A DNA stretch of 64,000 nucleotides from Bacteroidaceae bacterium (GTDB lineage: Bacteria > Bacteroidota > Bacteroidia > Bacteroidales > Bacteroidaceae): assembly GCA_017536695.1 (NCBI GenBank), contig JAFXGX010000074.1:1-64000 (forward strand). The letters are read 5' to 3'. The notes below the pieces were generated by a model, which searched no databases, was not told where the DNA came from, and saw only the letters and a list, made by a program, of their open reading frames with translations. A program made the translations under genes and the position numbers. Below are positions 35,281-44,293 of this stretch, piece after piece; the first letter of the stretch is position 1, and the number at the start of each line of letters is the position of its first letter.

Positions 35281-36511
35281 GCGCACCTCCCCTCCTGCTC
35301 TTATAAGTAAACCTCAAAGGAAGCACAAGCGACACCTCAACCTTTGTGGGACCATAATAGCCCTTGCGGCCCCTCTTATACGGGTCGCGCACAAGTTCCT
35401 CCCAACCCGGCGAAGGGTTGTAGTGACGATAGGCAATAGACGCATATCCCGCCGATACCGAGAACTCGAGATTGAAATACTTGCCAAGCGGCATCGAATA
35501 GCCATAGGTCAGGCCGGTTGACCAGTACTCGCCCTGATAGTTGAATTCACGCCGATACTGCAAATCGAACTTCGCCGACATCAGATACAAACCGGCAAAG
35601 TGCCCCCTGAGCAAGTTGGGCTGCTTGCCTTTCTTGAACCAGTAGCGTCCCTCGACACCCATCTGCCACACCTGGAAAGCCCATTTGTTACCACCATGCC
35701 ACCACGGGAAAAGGTCCTCGAAGGCAATGGAGAAACGACGGCCCAACGGCACCTCCACCTCAAAGTTCAAGGCTGTGACAACATCATAGAGCAAATTGGT
35801 TTTCAGCGCCGCAACCATCACCTTCTTTCTCTCGACCGATGTCTGCTGCAGGTCAATGAAGGACAAGGTATCGGGCAACTCAATGGGAGGCAGAGCGAAC
35901 TGCTCCACTGCCTCGCGGCTGTAATAGAGAATACAGAACATCGAGTTTCTTATGCGCGGATAGTATTTACGCAAAAGGTACTTGTATGTCGGCAGGCGGT
36001 TCATGCGCCACTTCTTGGTAGCCATGTTCACATCGGCATCAATCACGGCATAAATCTGCTGCTTTGCCTCATCGCTGAGAGCGGTATCGCACTCCACATA
36101 CCAGCGCAGTTGCTCCCACGACTCTCCGTCGGGGTGCACATGAAGTTTGCCGTCGAGCTCGGGGAACTCACTCATCACATAGTTGCGCATGGTAGCGGCA
36201 CGTCTCTTTGAGAGGCGTACATTGTATTCATAGGGTCCCTCGGGCGATGACTGCGAGACAATGACAACCGAGTCGATATATTCCAGGCCTATACTGTCAA
36301 TTATGCGGGCAAAACGTGCCAAAGTTGAGTCATTGCCCATGTAACCCATATCCAGCTGGTGCTTGTCCCAGCGGAAATGGACCTCAAGGTCAACAATTCT
36401 CTTATGCCCGCCGGGGAGATATCTGTATCCGGGTTGGGAAAGAGCTGCCAAGGAAGAGAATAAAAGGAGTATTATGTAAAGTACTTTGCGCACTTTCAGT
36501 ATACCATGCAT
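35273..36511 (-). CDS. DUF3575 outer-membrane protein with OmpA-like N-terminal domain
   Basis: 412 residues from ATG 36511, chosen because a signal peptide (KVLYIILLLFSSLAALS) follows at once and the predicted transcription start is near 36560. ATG 36529 is the alternative. Residues about 40-130 resemble an OmpA/MotB peptidoglycan-binding fold (DSVVIVSQSSPEGPYEYNVR, LSKRRAATMRNYV). The C-terminal half is a barrel with the DUF3575 signature VAALKTNLLYDVVTALNFEV, EVPLGRRFSIAFEDLFPWWH and a strand-rich end. First gene of the fimbrial operon. It may help assemble or anchor the pilus, as proposed for similar loci. Confidence 0.78.
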   Translation of the reverse strand: MHGILKVRKVLYIILLLFSSLAALSQPGYRYLPGGHKRIVDLEVHFRWDKHQLDMGYMGNDSTLARFARIIDSIGLEYIDSVVIVSQSSPEGPYEYNVRLSKRRAATMRNYVMSEFPELDGKLHVHPDGESWEQLRWYVECDTALSDEAKQQIYAVIDADVNMATKKWRMNRLPTYKYLLRKYYPRIRNSMFCILYYSREAVEQFALPPIELPDTLSFIDLQQTSVERKKVMVAALKTNLLYDVVTALNFEVEVPLGRRFSIAFEDLFPWWHGGNKWAFQVWQMGVEGRYWFKKGKQPNLLRGHFAGLYLMSAKFDLQYRREFNYQGEYWSTGLTYGYSMPLGKYFNLEFSVSAGYASIAYRHYNPSPGWEELVRDPYKRGRKGYYGPTKVEVSLVLPLRFTYKSRRGGAHE

Positions 36512-36566
36512 ATCTGTTTTTATTTCCATGCCTGGCCATTTTTCAAGACTCGGGCAAACAAACATG

Positions 36567-36597
36567 CAAAGGTAGAAATTTGTTGATAGCTTGTCAA
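36567..36597 (-). promoter_or_regulatory. promoter of the fimbrial operon
   Basis: Minus strand TACCTTTG (36574-36567), preceded after 20 nt by TTG (36597-36595). This fits the Bacteroidota -33/-7 layout. About 55 nt upstream of the DUF3575 start. Confidence 0.6.
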
Positions 36598-36693
36598 CAC
36601 TTTTTAACTAAATAGCATCACAAGAACCGGCAAAAAGCGAAATTGTACAAAAAATCTTTGAAATTGTACAAAAACAGCAAAGTACAACACATT

Positions 36694-37587
36694 TCAGATA
36701 GATGACAACACCTCCCTCAGATGCCACACGGGGGCATCCTTGAGCAACACACGCTTATCGCCGTTGAGCAGATAAAAAGATGGCATTGCCGGCAGGTGAT
36801 AGAGACGGCCGTCGATGATTTCGGAGCCGGCATCATGTACATCGAGCCAATTGCCCGGCATAAGCGTGGCACACTCCCTCCACAGTTCGGCATCGTCATA
36901 GGGATAGACCGAGAGGACAAGCAGCCCCTCAGAAGCAAACAGCGGGTCGGCAAGAAGCGAAGGCATCATCTCCCGGCATTTGTCGCAACCAGGGTCGTTG
37001 AACACAAGCAGAATTAGCCGGGCATCGAGCGAATGGAGCGTTCCAACACGGCCATTGCGGTCGACGAAACCAAAATCGGCAGCCACTGTGCCCGGCCGGT
37101 TACGGGATATCATGTCGAGCATGTAACGGGCACGGCCCGACAAGGCCTCGTCACTGCAACTTGCAATGAAAACGGTGAGAAAATGCGCATATACGGCATC
37201 GTTGCGGAATGGGGAGTCGGGATTGGCAAGGTAGTGGTCCACTGTAGCATGACACCAGCTGCGCGATGACTCATGAGCCGAAGCCTTGCCATAGAACGAG
37301 GCAACGGCATTGGATGCCGTTGCAGAATCGGCATATTGAAGAATGTATATGAAGTTGGAAAAGAGTTGCTCGCCGGCATCGCGGTTTTCCTGAGCGGAAT
37401 TTGCGAAGTCATACCCCTCCCACATGGCAGCGAGCCTGCCCGCAAGCGTCTCCGACACAGATGGCAAAGTGGCAGCCTGCGCCCCCTCCACAGTACCTGC
37501 AGCATCACTTTTTGCAGCCGAGCCACCTTGGCAAGCAAACAGCAGCGACAGCACTGCAACAAAAGAGAGGGAACTGAGCAGTTTCAT
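36694..37587 (-). CDS. DUF5106/thioredoxin-like lipoprotein
   Basis: 297 residues from ATG 37587, the start that gives a lipoprotein signal (KLLSSLSFVAVLSLLFAC). Three ATGs further up (37665-37674) are in frame and would add a polar leader. Residues about 40-160 form a helical region (YDFANSAQENRDAGEQLFSN, FYGKASAHESSRSWCHATVD), as in DUF5106. Residues about 165-297 are thioredoxin-fold: LILLVFNDPGCDKCREMMP with a CDKC active site, and a cis-Pro-like LPAMPSFYLLNGD. A periplasmic disulfide reductase or thiol protein is likely. Substrate unknown. Confidence 0.75.
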   Translation of the reverse strand: MKLLSSLSFVAVLSLLFACQGGSAAKSDAAGTVEGAQAATLPSVSETLAGRLAAMWEGYDFANSAQENRDAGEQLFSNFIYILQYADSATASNAVASFYGKASAHESSRSWCHATVDHYLANPDSPFRNDAVYAHFLTVFIASCSDEALSGRARYMLDMISRNRPGTVAADFGFVDRNGRVGTLHSLDARLILLVFNDPGCDKCREMMPSLLADPLFASEGLLVLSVYPYDDAELWRECATLMPGNWLDVHDAGSEIIDGRLYHLPAMPSFYLLNGDKRVLLKDAPVWHLREVLSSI

Positions 37588-37682
37588 CAGTGCAATACGT
37601 GTGCGCTCACCGCCCGAAAGCACTACGTTCCTTCGCTGCCTGTTGCTGTTGTTATCGTTGTCCATCATACACATCTTCTCTG

Positions 37683-37713
37683 CAAAACTATCAAAAAAGA
37701 ATCTCCTTTCAAA
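37683..37713 (-). promoter_or_regulatory. promoter for the DUF5106 gene
   Basis: Minus strand TAGTTTTG (37690-37683) with TTTG (37713-37710) 19 nt upstream, a full match to the Bacteroidota consensus. The predicted start near 37676 gives an 89-nt leader to ATG 37587. Confidence 0.65.
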
Positions 37714-37744
37714 GGATTTCAGATGAATTAATGCAAAGTTGAAA

Positions 37745-37828
37745 GTTTAATGTTTAATGTTTAATGTTTAGTGTTTAATGTCTGATGTTTAAAGTTTAGT
37801 GTTTAATGTTTAGTGTCTGATGTTTAAG
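37745..37828. repeat. 12-copy imperfect heptanucleotide tandem repeat
   Basis: Consecutive 7-mers of GTTTAAT with variants GTTTAGT and GTCTGAT. The pattern GTTTAGT-GTTTAAT-GTxTxxT recurs at a larger scale. It is non-coding, lying between the DUF5106 promoter and a gene remnant. Confidence 0.9.
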
Positions 37829-37844
37829 CCTGCTGCTTTCTCCC

Positions 37845-37976
37845 TTACTGTTTCTTCATAATCTCCTTTGCTTCTTCATTGCCCGCTGCTGCAGCGTCGC
37901 GGTAGAGTTCCTTGGCAAGGCGTTTGTCACGCTTTACTCCCTTGCCCTCACGGTAGCAGTCGGCAATCAGACAGCC
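37845..37976 (-). pseudogene. Sel1-repeat protein remnant (C-terminal fragment)
   Basis: An open 43-codon stretch with no start, bounded upstream by TAG (37979-37977). It reads GCLIADCYREGKGVKRDKRL, then AKELYRDAAAAGNEEAKEIM and KKQ, stop 37847-37845. The G-C-L...YREGKGVxxDxxxAxxLYxxAAAxGxxxA pattern is a Sel1-like (TPR-related) repeat. Only the last repeat survives, so the gene was probably deleted next to the heptanucleotide repeat. Confidence 0.7.
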
Positions 37977-38023
37977 CTATTTAAAGCATAAAAAGGGATT
38001 TTTGGCAGACCAACATGTACATG

Positions 38024-38062
38024 AAAAAAATCAACGGACAGGAGAATGCCCTGTCCGTTGAT
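38024..38062 (-). terminator. intrinsic terminator of the metal-efflux operon
   Basis: 13-bp perfect stem ATCAACGGACAGG/CCTGTCCGTTGAT (38030-38042 and 38050-38062), followed on the minus strand by a T-run (38030-38024). 22 nt past the RND pump stop. Confidence 0.85.
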
Positions 38063-38084
38063 AATCAGAATAATAATCGCTCTT

Positions 38085-41000
38085 TTACATCAAACCGCGT
38101 CTTATTATCCAGCGGTAGGCAATAGGGATGATGAACACGTTCAGGAATGTCGATGAGAGCAATCCGCCAAGCACGACCACTGCCATTGGGCTCTGGATTT
38201 CGTTGCCCGATGCCGAGCCGTTCATAATCATAGGTACAAGTGCCAGTGCCGAGGTAAATGCAGTCATGAGAATTGGTGTCAGACGGTCGGCCGAACCATG
38301 CAGCACAGCCTCATCGAGCGACACACCCTCGTGGCGCAGATGCTGGTAGCGCGAAACGAGCAATATTCCGTTACGCGTAGCGATACCGAACAGCGTTATA
38401 AGACCTATGATTGCGGGGATGCTCATAACTGCCGATGTAAAGTATGTAGCCAATATACCGCCGATGAGCGCAAGCGGCAGGTTGAGAAGCACGACTGCCG
38501 AGAGCGTCGTACTCTTGAACTCGCTGTAGAGCAGCACGAACACCACCAGGATAGCTACCAACGTGGCGAGCCACAATGTGCGCGATGCCGAATCGGCACT
38601 CTCGAACTGGCCGCCGTACTCAAGACGGTAGCCCTCCTCGAGCTGCAGGCTCCTCGCAAGATGCTCGCGGACACGGTCGACGGTACCTGCCACATCGCCG
38701 CTGGCGATGTTCGCAGAAACGACGACCTTGCGCTGCACATTCTCACGGCTGATGCTTCCGGGGCCTCCTACAGAGACAATGGATGCGATATCATCAAGCG
38801 CAACCTTTCCGTCGGGAGTGTCTATGAGGGCACGTCTTACGCCCTCCATGCTCTCGGTGTAATCCTGGTTAAGACGTATTATAAGGTCGAAGCTACGCTC
38901 CTCCTCATACACACTGCCAACCTTCTTGCCTGGGAAAGCCGCCTCGATGAAGCTGTTGAACTCCTCCATTGTAATGCCATAGAGCGCCAACTTCTCACGG
39001 TCGGCACGTATCTGCAGCTGCGGAGTCTCCACCTGCTGCTCAACATTCACATCGACAACCTCGGGGAACACTGCAAGCAACTCCTTTATCTCGGTACCCT
39101 TGCGGAAGAGCGTGCTGAGGTCGGGGCCGAACACTTTTATTGCGAGGTCGGCCTGTGTACCGGACACCATATGGTCAATTCGGTGTTCCAGCGGCTGACC
39201 CACTGATGTTACCACACCTGGTATCTTGGACAGACGCCCACGCACCTCGGCAAGGAACTCAGCCTTGCTGCGCTCGCCAAGAACGAAGTTCACATCAATC
39301 TCGGCGCCGTTAGATGTCTGCGAGTGTTCATCAAGCTCACCGCGTCCTGTGCGGCGTGCCGTACTGGTAACCTCGGGCACGAGCAGAAGCTCTTTCTCTA
39401 TGGCAGCACCGAGTCTGTTGCTCTCTTCGAGCGAAACGCCCGGACGCGACACGGCTGCAATGGTAAGCGCATTCTCATTGAACTCGGGCAGGAAGCTGCG
39501 TCCCATCTGCGTGAAAAGGAATATGCAGAGCGCGAACAGCAGCATAAGAGCCCCGACAACTGGCTTTGCATGGGCAAGCACCCACTCAAGCGATGAACGG
39601 TAGGCACCGAGAAGCCTCTTCTCGACCCAAGTCTTCTTTTCTATCCTTGTAAGATACTTCTCTCCCGAGAGCAACAGTTTGCAGAGCAACGGTGTCACTG
39701 TCATCGCCACAATGAGCGACATGACGAGTGCTATAAGGTAGGCTATGCCCAACGGCTTGAGCATCCTGCCCTCAAGACCGCTCAGGAAGAAGAGAGGCAT
39801 GAAGGTAACCATGATTATGAGCGTGGCATGTATGATTGAGGCACGTATCTCCGAAGAGGCTTCAAAGACAACCTTGAACGAAGAACGGCGCTCCTCTTTG
39901 GGCAAGGCATGGTTCTCCCTCAGGCGCTTATACACATTCTCCACGTCAATGATGGCATCATCCACAAGGGAACCGATGGCAATACACATACCGCCGAGGG
40001 TCATTGTATTTATATCCATCCCGAGCAGATAGAGCACAATCACAGTGCCGAGCAATGACAAAGGTATCGCCAGCAGGGAGATGAACGTTGAACGCAGGTT
40101 GGCAAGGAAGAGGAAGAGGACAAGAATGACACATATTGCACCCTCGACCAGCGAACGGCCCACATTATTGACCGATGACTGTATGTAATCGGCCTGACGG
40201 AAGATTTCGGTGTGCAGCGTCACATCCTCGGGCAAAGACCGGGCAATCTCCTTGAGGTTACGTTCGATATTCTCGGTCACACTTATTGTATTGATTCCCG
40301 GCTGTTTCGATATCGAGAGGATTACCGCAGGAGCAGCATTGAGCGCTGCATATCCCTGCTTTACAGCCGGTGCTATGACCACATCCGCAACATCGGCGAC
40401 ACGTACGGACACATCGCCCACGACCTTGACGACAGTGCTGCCAAGCTCATCGACATCATTGCTGCGTCCCATACCACGCAAGTTGTACTCATTACCGAAG
40501 TCGCGTACGACGCCCGCTCCGATATTCACGCACATTGCGCTCGCGGCAGCCTCGAGTTCGGCCATGCTGACGCCGTACATCTCCATACGCACAGGGTCGG
40601 CAAGCACCTGGTACTGCTTGTAGTCGCCACCTATTATGGTAACGTTAGAGACACCGCCTGTCGCAAGTATGGCAGGCTTTATTATCCACTCGGCAAGCGT
40701 ACGGAGCTCCATCATTGATGTAGTCTCGGCCTGCATGCCTATGAAGAGAATCTCGCCCATGACACTCGACTGCGGAGCGAGCATAGGCATCACGCCATCG
40801 GGGAGCTGGCCCGCAAGAAGACTCATCTTCTCGCTGATAATCTGACGGGCACGGTATATGTCCATACCCCAGTCAAACTCAACCCACACGAAGGAGAAAC
40901 CCTGCGAAGAGGATGAACGCACACGGCGCACATTGGTAGCGCCGTTCACTGCAGTCTCGATGGGGAATGTCACAAGACGCTCCACCTCCTCGGGGGCCAT

Positions 41001-41165
41001 ATTTGAAGCATCGGTAAGTATTACCACCGTAGGCATAGTAAGGTCGGGGAAGACATCGACCTCGATATTCTTCGCGGAGTATATGCCACCGATGACCGTC
41101 AACACGACTGCAAGCATCACAAACAGCCTGTTGTTCAACGAGTATCTGATTATTCTGTTCAGCAT
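38085..41165 (-). CDS. heavy-metal RND efflux pump (CusA/CzcA family)
   Basis: 1026 residues, full length for an RND permease. N-terminal RIIRYSLNNRLFVMLAVVLT and VDVFPDLTMPTVVILTDASN, then TM4-type GSLVDDAIIDVENVYKRLRE, ATLIIMVTFMPLFFLSGLEG, and the second-half GIATRNGILLVSRYQHL with LTPILMTAFTSALALVP. These are HME-RND family features (trimeric inner-membrane proton antiporter). It exports metal cations together with the adaptor upstream. I see no outer-membrane factor gene (CusC/TolC type) in the operon, so it must be supplied elsewhere. Confidence 0.92.
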   Translation of the reverse strand: MLNRIIRYSLNNRLFVMLAVVLTVIGGIYSAKNIEVDVFPDLTMPTVVILTDASNMAPEEVERLVTFPIETAVNGATNVRRVRSSSSQGFSFVWVEFDWGMDIYRARQIISEKMSLLAGQLPDGVMPMLAPQSSVMGEILFIGMQAETTSMMELRTLAEWIIKPAILATGGVSNVTIIGGDYKQYQVLADPVRMEMYGVSMAELEAAASAMCVNIGAGVVRDFGNEYNLRGMGRSNDVDELGSTVVKVVGDVSVRVADVADVVIAPAVKQGYAALNAAPAVILSISKQPGINTISVTENIERNLKEIARSLPEDVTLHTEIFRQADYIQSSVNNVGRSLVEGAICVILVLFLFLANLRSTFISLLAIPLSLLGTVIVLYLLGMDINTMTLGGMCIAIGSLVDDAIIDVENVYKRLRENHALPKEERRSSFKVVFEASSEIRASIIHATLIIMVTFMPLFFLSGLEGRMLKPLGIAYLIALVMSLIVAMTVTPLLCKLLLSGEKYLTRIEKKTWVEKRLLGAYRSSLEWVLAHAKPVVGALMLLFALCIFLFTQMGRSFLPEFNENALTIAAVSRPGVSLEESNRLGAAIEKELLLVPEVTSTARRTGRGELDEHSQTSNGAEIDVNFVLGERSKAEFLAEVRGRLSKIPGVVTSVGQPLEHRIDHMVSGTQADLAIKVFGPDLSTLFRKGTEIKELLAVFPEVVDVNVEQQVETPQLQIRADREKLALYGITMEEFNSFIEAAFPGKKVGSVYEEERSFDLIIRLNQDYTESMEGVRRALIDTPDGKVALDDIASIVSVGGPGSISRENVQRKVVVSANIASGDVAGTVDRVREHLARSLQLEEGYRLEYGGQFESADSASRTLWLATLVAILVVFVLLYSEFKSTTLSAVVLLNLPLALIGGILATYFTSAVMSIPAIIGLITLFGIATRNGILLVSRYQHLRHEGVSLDEAVLHGSADRLTPILMTAFTSALALVPMIMNGSASGNEIQSPMAVVVLGGLLSSTFLNVFIIPIAYRWIIRRGLM

Positions 41166-41177
41166 AGCGGTACGGTA

Positions 41178-42848
41178 TTAGTGAACATGCCCTGCATGGG
41201 GGTCAAGAGCCGCTGCGCCCTGTGACAGCTTGAGTGCAACCGCACCCTTTGTCACAACTCGCTCGCCGGCATCAAGTCCCTTGGCTATCTCGACTCTCAT
41301 GCCGTCGGTTGAGCCAACCTCTACAGCACGTTTCTCAAACGAGATGGGGTTGTTCTGTACAAAGACAAAGAAGTTGCCCATCTCCTCGACAAGCGCCGTA
41401 CGCGGCACTGCTACCGCATGTCCGCTGCTCTTTGAGACAATATACAGCGTCACGATGCTACCCGGAACCACGCCGTCAATCGCTGCAGCGGTAATTGTCA
41501 CTGGCAGCATATTGCAGCTGTTTGCCGAGCTGCCTACTGCAACGACACTGCCGCCGAGAGCATTCATGGAGAATGCCTCGCCCGAAGGCAACACAATGTT
41601 GACATCCTCGATATTCTGCAACTGCTGAGCGAAGCGTACAGGCAGCTCGGCTGCAATATTCACATTGCCGTCCGACTGTATTGTAGCTATTGGAGTTCCA
41701 GGCTCCACATAGTCGCCGTTTGCCACAAGCAGCGATGCGATGTAGCCCGCCTTTGCTGCCTTGAGCACAACCTTGCCATCTCCGAAGCTGCGTTTCATGC
41801 TCACAAAACGTGCCTCGGCCTGCTTGAAGAGAGCCTCGGCAGACTGGAACTCACGCTCCGAAACGACCATCTCATCAAACAGCAGTTTCTTTCGTTCATA
41901 ATCGGCCTTCGCAAGAAGATAATTGCTCTCGGCCTCGGCAAACTTGACTGCCGCATCGTTGTCTGTCACGTCGCCTCCCTCAAGATAGAAGAGCGGTTCC
42001 CCTGCAGCAACAGCCTTGCCCTCGACGACATTACCCACAAACTGCACCTTGCCGCTTGTAGCCGCAACTACAGTCGTGAAATTGGATGGAACAGCCGCAA
42101 CCTTGGCAGCGACCTTCACTGCACCGCCAAAGTGTGACTCCTTGACGACAGCCGTTGCAAAATCAATCTTCCAGCTCTGCTCCTTGCCGAATGCGATATC
42201 GCCCGATGCACCCTCGGTCTGCTCGCCATGACCGGCGTGCGCATGACCGGCGTGCATATGCGCGTCATGAGAATGAGTGTGCGGATGTGAATGGTCATTC
42301 TCATGAGCATGCTCATGAGAATGGGAATGGGAGTGCTCCGCATCGTGTGAATGGCCTTCGCAAGAGGCATCCGCCCCATGCGAGTGCTCCTCGGCATGGG
42401 AATGTCCCGAACATGACTCGCCATGGGCATGACTATGCTCGGCACCCAGTGCCATAACATCTACATGGAAATGAGCCTTATCGCCACCTGCATCAAAGGA
42501 GATTGACGCCGCACCTGCACTCTTGGGAACCAACTTGAAGTTGAATATTCCCGGAGTGGAAGATTTTGCAACAGCTGTCTGGGCATTCTCGCCCACCTTC
42601 AGTGTCGCCTTTACCTCGCTTGCCGTTGACGGCTTGAAATCATTGAGAGCAGTAACAAAGAGGGTAATGCATGACTCCTTGCCTGCCTCCAGCCCTTCGT
42701 GCTGCATAAAGAACTCGTTAGCCTCGGTATAGGCTGTGAAATTATGGAGATGCAGGTGCTGATTCTCCGCTGCAGTCTCCTCGTGATGGTTGTGTACGCA
42801 ACCACACAAGGCAATCATGAGGATTGCCGATAAGAATGTATTTTTCAT
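41178..42848 (-). CDS. RND efflux adaptor lipoprotein with His-rich segment
   Basis: 556 residues from ATG 42848, which opens a lipoprotein signal (KNTFLSAILMIALCGC). Residues about 25-135 form an extra beta domain (FTAYTEANEFFMQHEGLEAG). Residues 138-207 hold 25 His in 70 positions (for example HDAEHSHSHSHEHAHENDHS), plus two Cys, a likely metal-binding linker. From about 225 comes a CusB/CzcB membrane-fusion fold: barrel-sandwich VAATSGKVQFVGNVVEGKAV, a coiled hairpin (EAESNYLLAKADYERKKLL), then GYIASLLVANGDYVEPGTPI and AKGLDAGERVVTKGAVAL. It hands metal to the RND pump encoded 12 nt downstream. Confidence 0.9.
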   Translation of the reverse strand: MKNTFLSAILMIALCGCVHNHHEETAAENQHLHLHNFTAYTEANEFFMQHEGLEAGKESCITLFVTALNDFKPSTASEVKATLKVGENAQTAVAKSSTPGIFNFKLVPKSAGAASISFDAGGDKAHFHVDVMALGAEHSHAHGESCSGHSHAEEHSHGADASCEGHSHDAEHSHSHSHEHAHENDHSHPHTHSHDAHMHAGHAHAGHGEQTEGASGDIAFGKEQSWKIDFATAVVKESHFGGAVKVAAKVAAVPSNFTTVVAATSGKVQFVGNVVEGKAVAAGEPLFYLEGGDVTDNDAAVKFAEAESNYLLAKADYERKKLLFDEMVVSEREFQSAEALFKQAEARFVSMKRSFGDGKVVLKAAKAGYIASLLVANGDYVEPGTPIATIQSDGNVNIAAELPVRFAQQLQNIEDVNIVLPSGEAFSMNALGGSVVAVGSSANSCNMLPVTITAAAIDGVVPGSIVTLYIVSKSSGHAVAVPRTALVEEMGNFFVFVQNNPISFEKRAVEVGSTDGMRVEIAKGLDAGERVVTKGAVALKLSQGAAALDPHAGHVH

Positions 42849-42920
42849 GGTTATATATATTTTCCTGTTCGTGTAACCGGCCTGCACGACGCAGGTCGCT
42901 GCATAGTAACCCCTGGTATG

Positions 42921-43346
42921 CTATGCAACAGGTGGAGCCCTGAGAGCCGTATATGGTGCTCCTGTGTCGGGAATCTTCAGCTGACAATAAAAAGTATGGT
43001 AACCGTGCTGATGAGCGGTCGGGAGCGGCGACAGCTCAAAAAGGATAAAGCAACTGCTATTGAAAGTGATTACTTTCTTGATAAGGTCATTACCGTTCTC
43101 GGCAATCCTGAAGAGGAGTTGCGAATCATCGCAGCACTTCTCTTCGCTATGCGTGTGCCCATCTCCGCAATGCCGATGCTCACACTCCTCGCACTCGCCA
43201 TAACCGAAATGAATGGTTCCGGCAGATGCATAGCCCGAGATTGCGCTCTCATCACAGTGATGATGCGGCACAATCCTCTCGCCCATGAGCAATGTCATTG
43301 CCATGAGTACCGACATGTAGGCTATCTTGCGAAGAATATTCTTCAT
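42921..43346 (-). CDS. small His/Cys-rich protein of the metal-efflux operon
   Basis: 141 residues. An N-terminal hydrophobic segment (LRKIAYMSVLMAMTLLMG) is probably a signal peptide, followed by VPHHHCDES and GECEECEHRHCGDGHTHSEE with KCC, a dense His/Cys cluster (about 27-73). A second hydrophobic patch follows (NSSCFILFELSPLP). Such proteins occur beside Bacteroidales CusA-type operons (I recall the label DUF6769, unverified). A periplasmic metal-binding or sensing role is inferred. 8 nt after the PfkB stop, and first of the three metal genes. Confidence 0.6.
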   Translation of the reverse strand: MKNILRKIAYMSVLMAMTLLMGERIVPHHHCDESAISGYASAGTIHFGYGECEECEHRHCGDGHTHSEEKCCDDSQLLFRIAENGNDLIKKVITFNSSCFILFELSPLPTAHQHGYHTFYCQLKIPDTGAPYTALRAPPVA

Positions 43347-43354
43347 CTGTTATC

Positions 43355-44290
43355 TTAAAATATTGTCTTCAGTTTATATTCCTCAGCCCACTGCTTGTCG
43401 ACATAGTTCTCGATGAGCGTACAGGCATGAGCACTGAAATCAAGGCCGCAGCCAATTATCCCGTTCCACTGTTCCATTGTAAGCCCTGCAAGCCCGTCAC
43501 GGTCAACACCCGACTTCAAAAGCCCGTATACCACTCCGGCATTGAAATTGTCGCCTGCACCTACGGTACTTACCACATCGACCTTCTTCACGGCATAGCG
43601 TTCGCTCTCCTTCCCTTTGAAGAGACGGACATCGCCGCTGCCGCTTGTGAAGATGAAGTTACGGCAATAGAACATTATCTTCTCCTTATATATCTTGTCG
43701 GCATCGGTAGAATCGTAGAGATATCTGAAGTCATCGGCCGAGCCACGCACGATGTCAGCAAACTCGAGGTTCTCGATGAGAGCCTCGGAGAGCTTGATTC
43801 GCTCATGCATATGTGTCTTGCGGAAATTTATATCGTAGTAGAGCAGAGCGCCATGCTCGTGGGCATACTCAAGGAAAGCTTTTGTCTTTGCCCTGAGCAC
43901 AGGATTAAGCACAAAGTAGGAGCCGTAGAGTACAATATCGCCCGCCTTTATCTCGGGGAAATCCACCTCGAGACGGTTGTTGGGATAATCCTTGTAGAAG
44001 AGATACTCGGCATCGTTCTCCTCATTGAGGAACGCCAATGACAAAGGCGACTTGCCACCCGAGAAACTGCACACGGCAGAGGCATCGACCCCGCTGTCGC
44101 GCAAGTGCTCAAGAATCATGCCACCGACCTTGTCATCGCCCACCTCGCTTATAAAAGAGGCATCAACACCCATGCGTCCGAGCGATATTATGCTGTTGTA
44201 CACAGAACCGCCCGGAACAGCCTTGACTGGCTGACTGTTCTTGAAGAGAATATCAAGAACTGTCTCGCCTATACCTATTACTCTACCCAT
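43355..44290 (-). CDS. PfkB-family carbohydrate kinase (fructokinase-like)
   Basis: 311 residues. Ribokinase fold: GIGETVLDILFKNSQPVKAV and PGGSVYNSIISLGRMGVDAS at the sugar site, ADDFRYLYDS, and the catalytic/anion-hole motif VSTVGAGDNFNAGVVYGLL (Asp base in GAGD, near 245). It phosphorylates a sugar or related alcohol with ATP. Substrate not readable, though fructose or a nucleoside is possible. 3 nt from the LOG gene upstream, in a run with the ABC exporter gene. Confidence 0.88.
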   Translation of the reverse strand: MGRVIGIGETVLDILFKNSQPVKAVPGGSVYNSIISLGRMGVDASFISEVGDDKVGGMILEHLRDSGVDASAVCSFSGGKSPLSLAFLNEENDAEYLFYKDYPNNRLEVDFPEIKAGDIVLYGSYFVLNPVLRAKTKAFLEYAHEHGALLYYDINFRKTHMHERIKLSEALIENLEFADIVRGSADDFRYLYDSTDADKIYKEKIMFYCRNFIFTSGSGDVRLFKGKESERYAVKKVDVVSTVGAGDNFNAGVVYGLLKSGVDRDGLAGLTMEQWNGIIGCGLDFSAHACTLIENYVDKQWAEEYKLKTIF

Positions 44291-44293
44291 ATG

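Noticed and set aside
36512..36565. Longer start for the DUF3575 protein
   Set aside because: The extra codons (MFVCPSLEKWPG...) begin at the predicted transcription start and push the signal peptide inward.
37745..37828. CRISPR array
   Set aside because: Units are 7 bp with no spacers, and no cas genes lie nearby.
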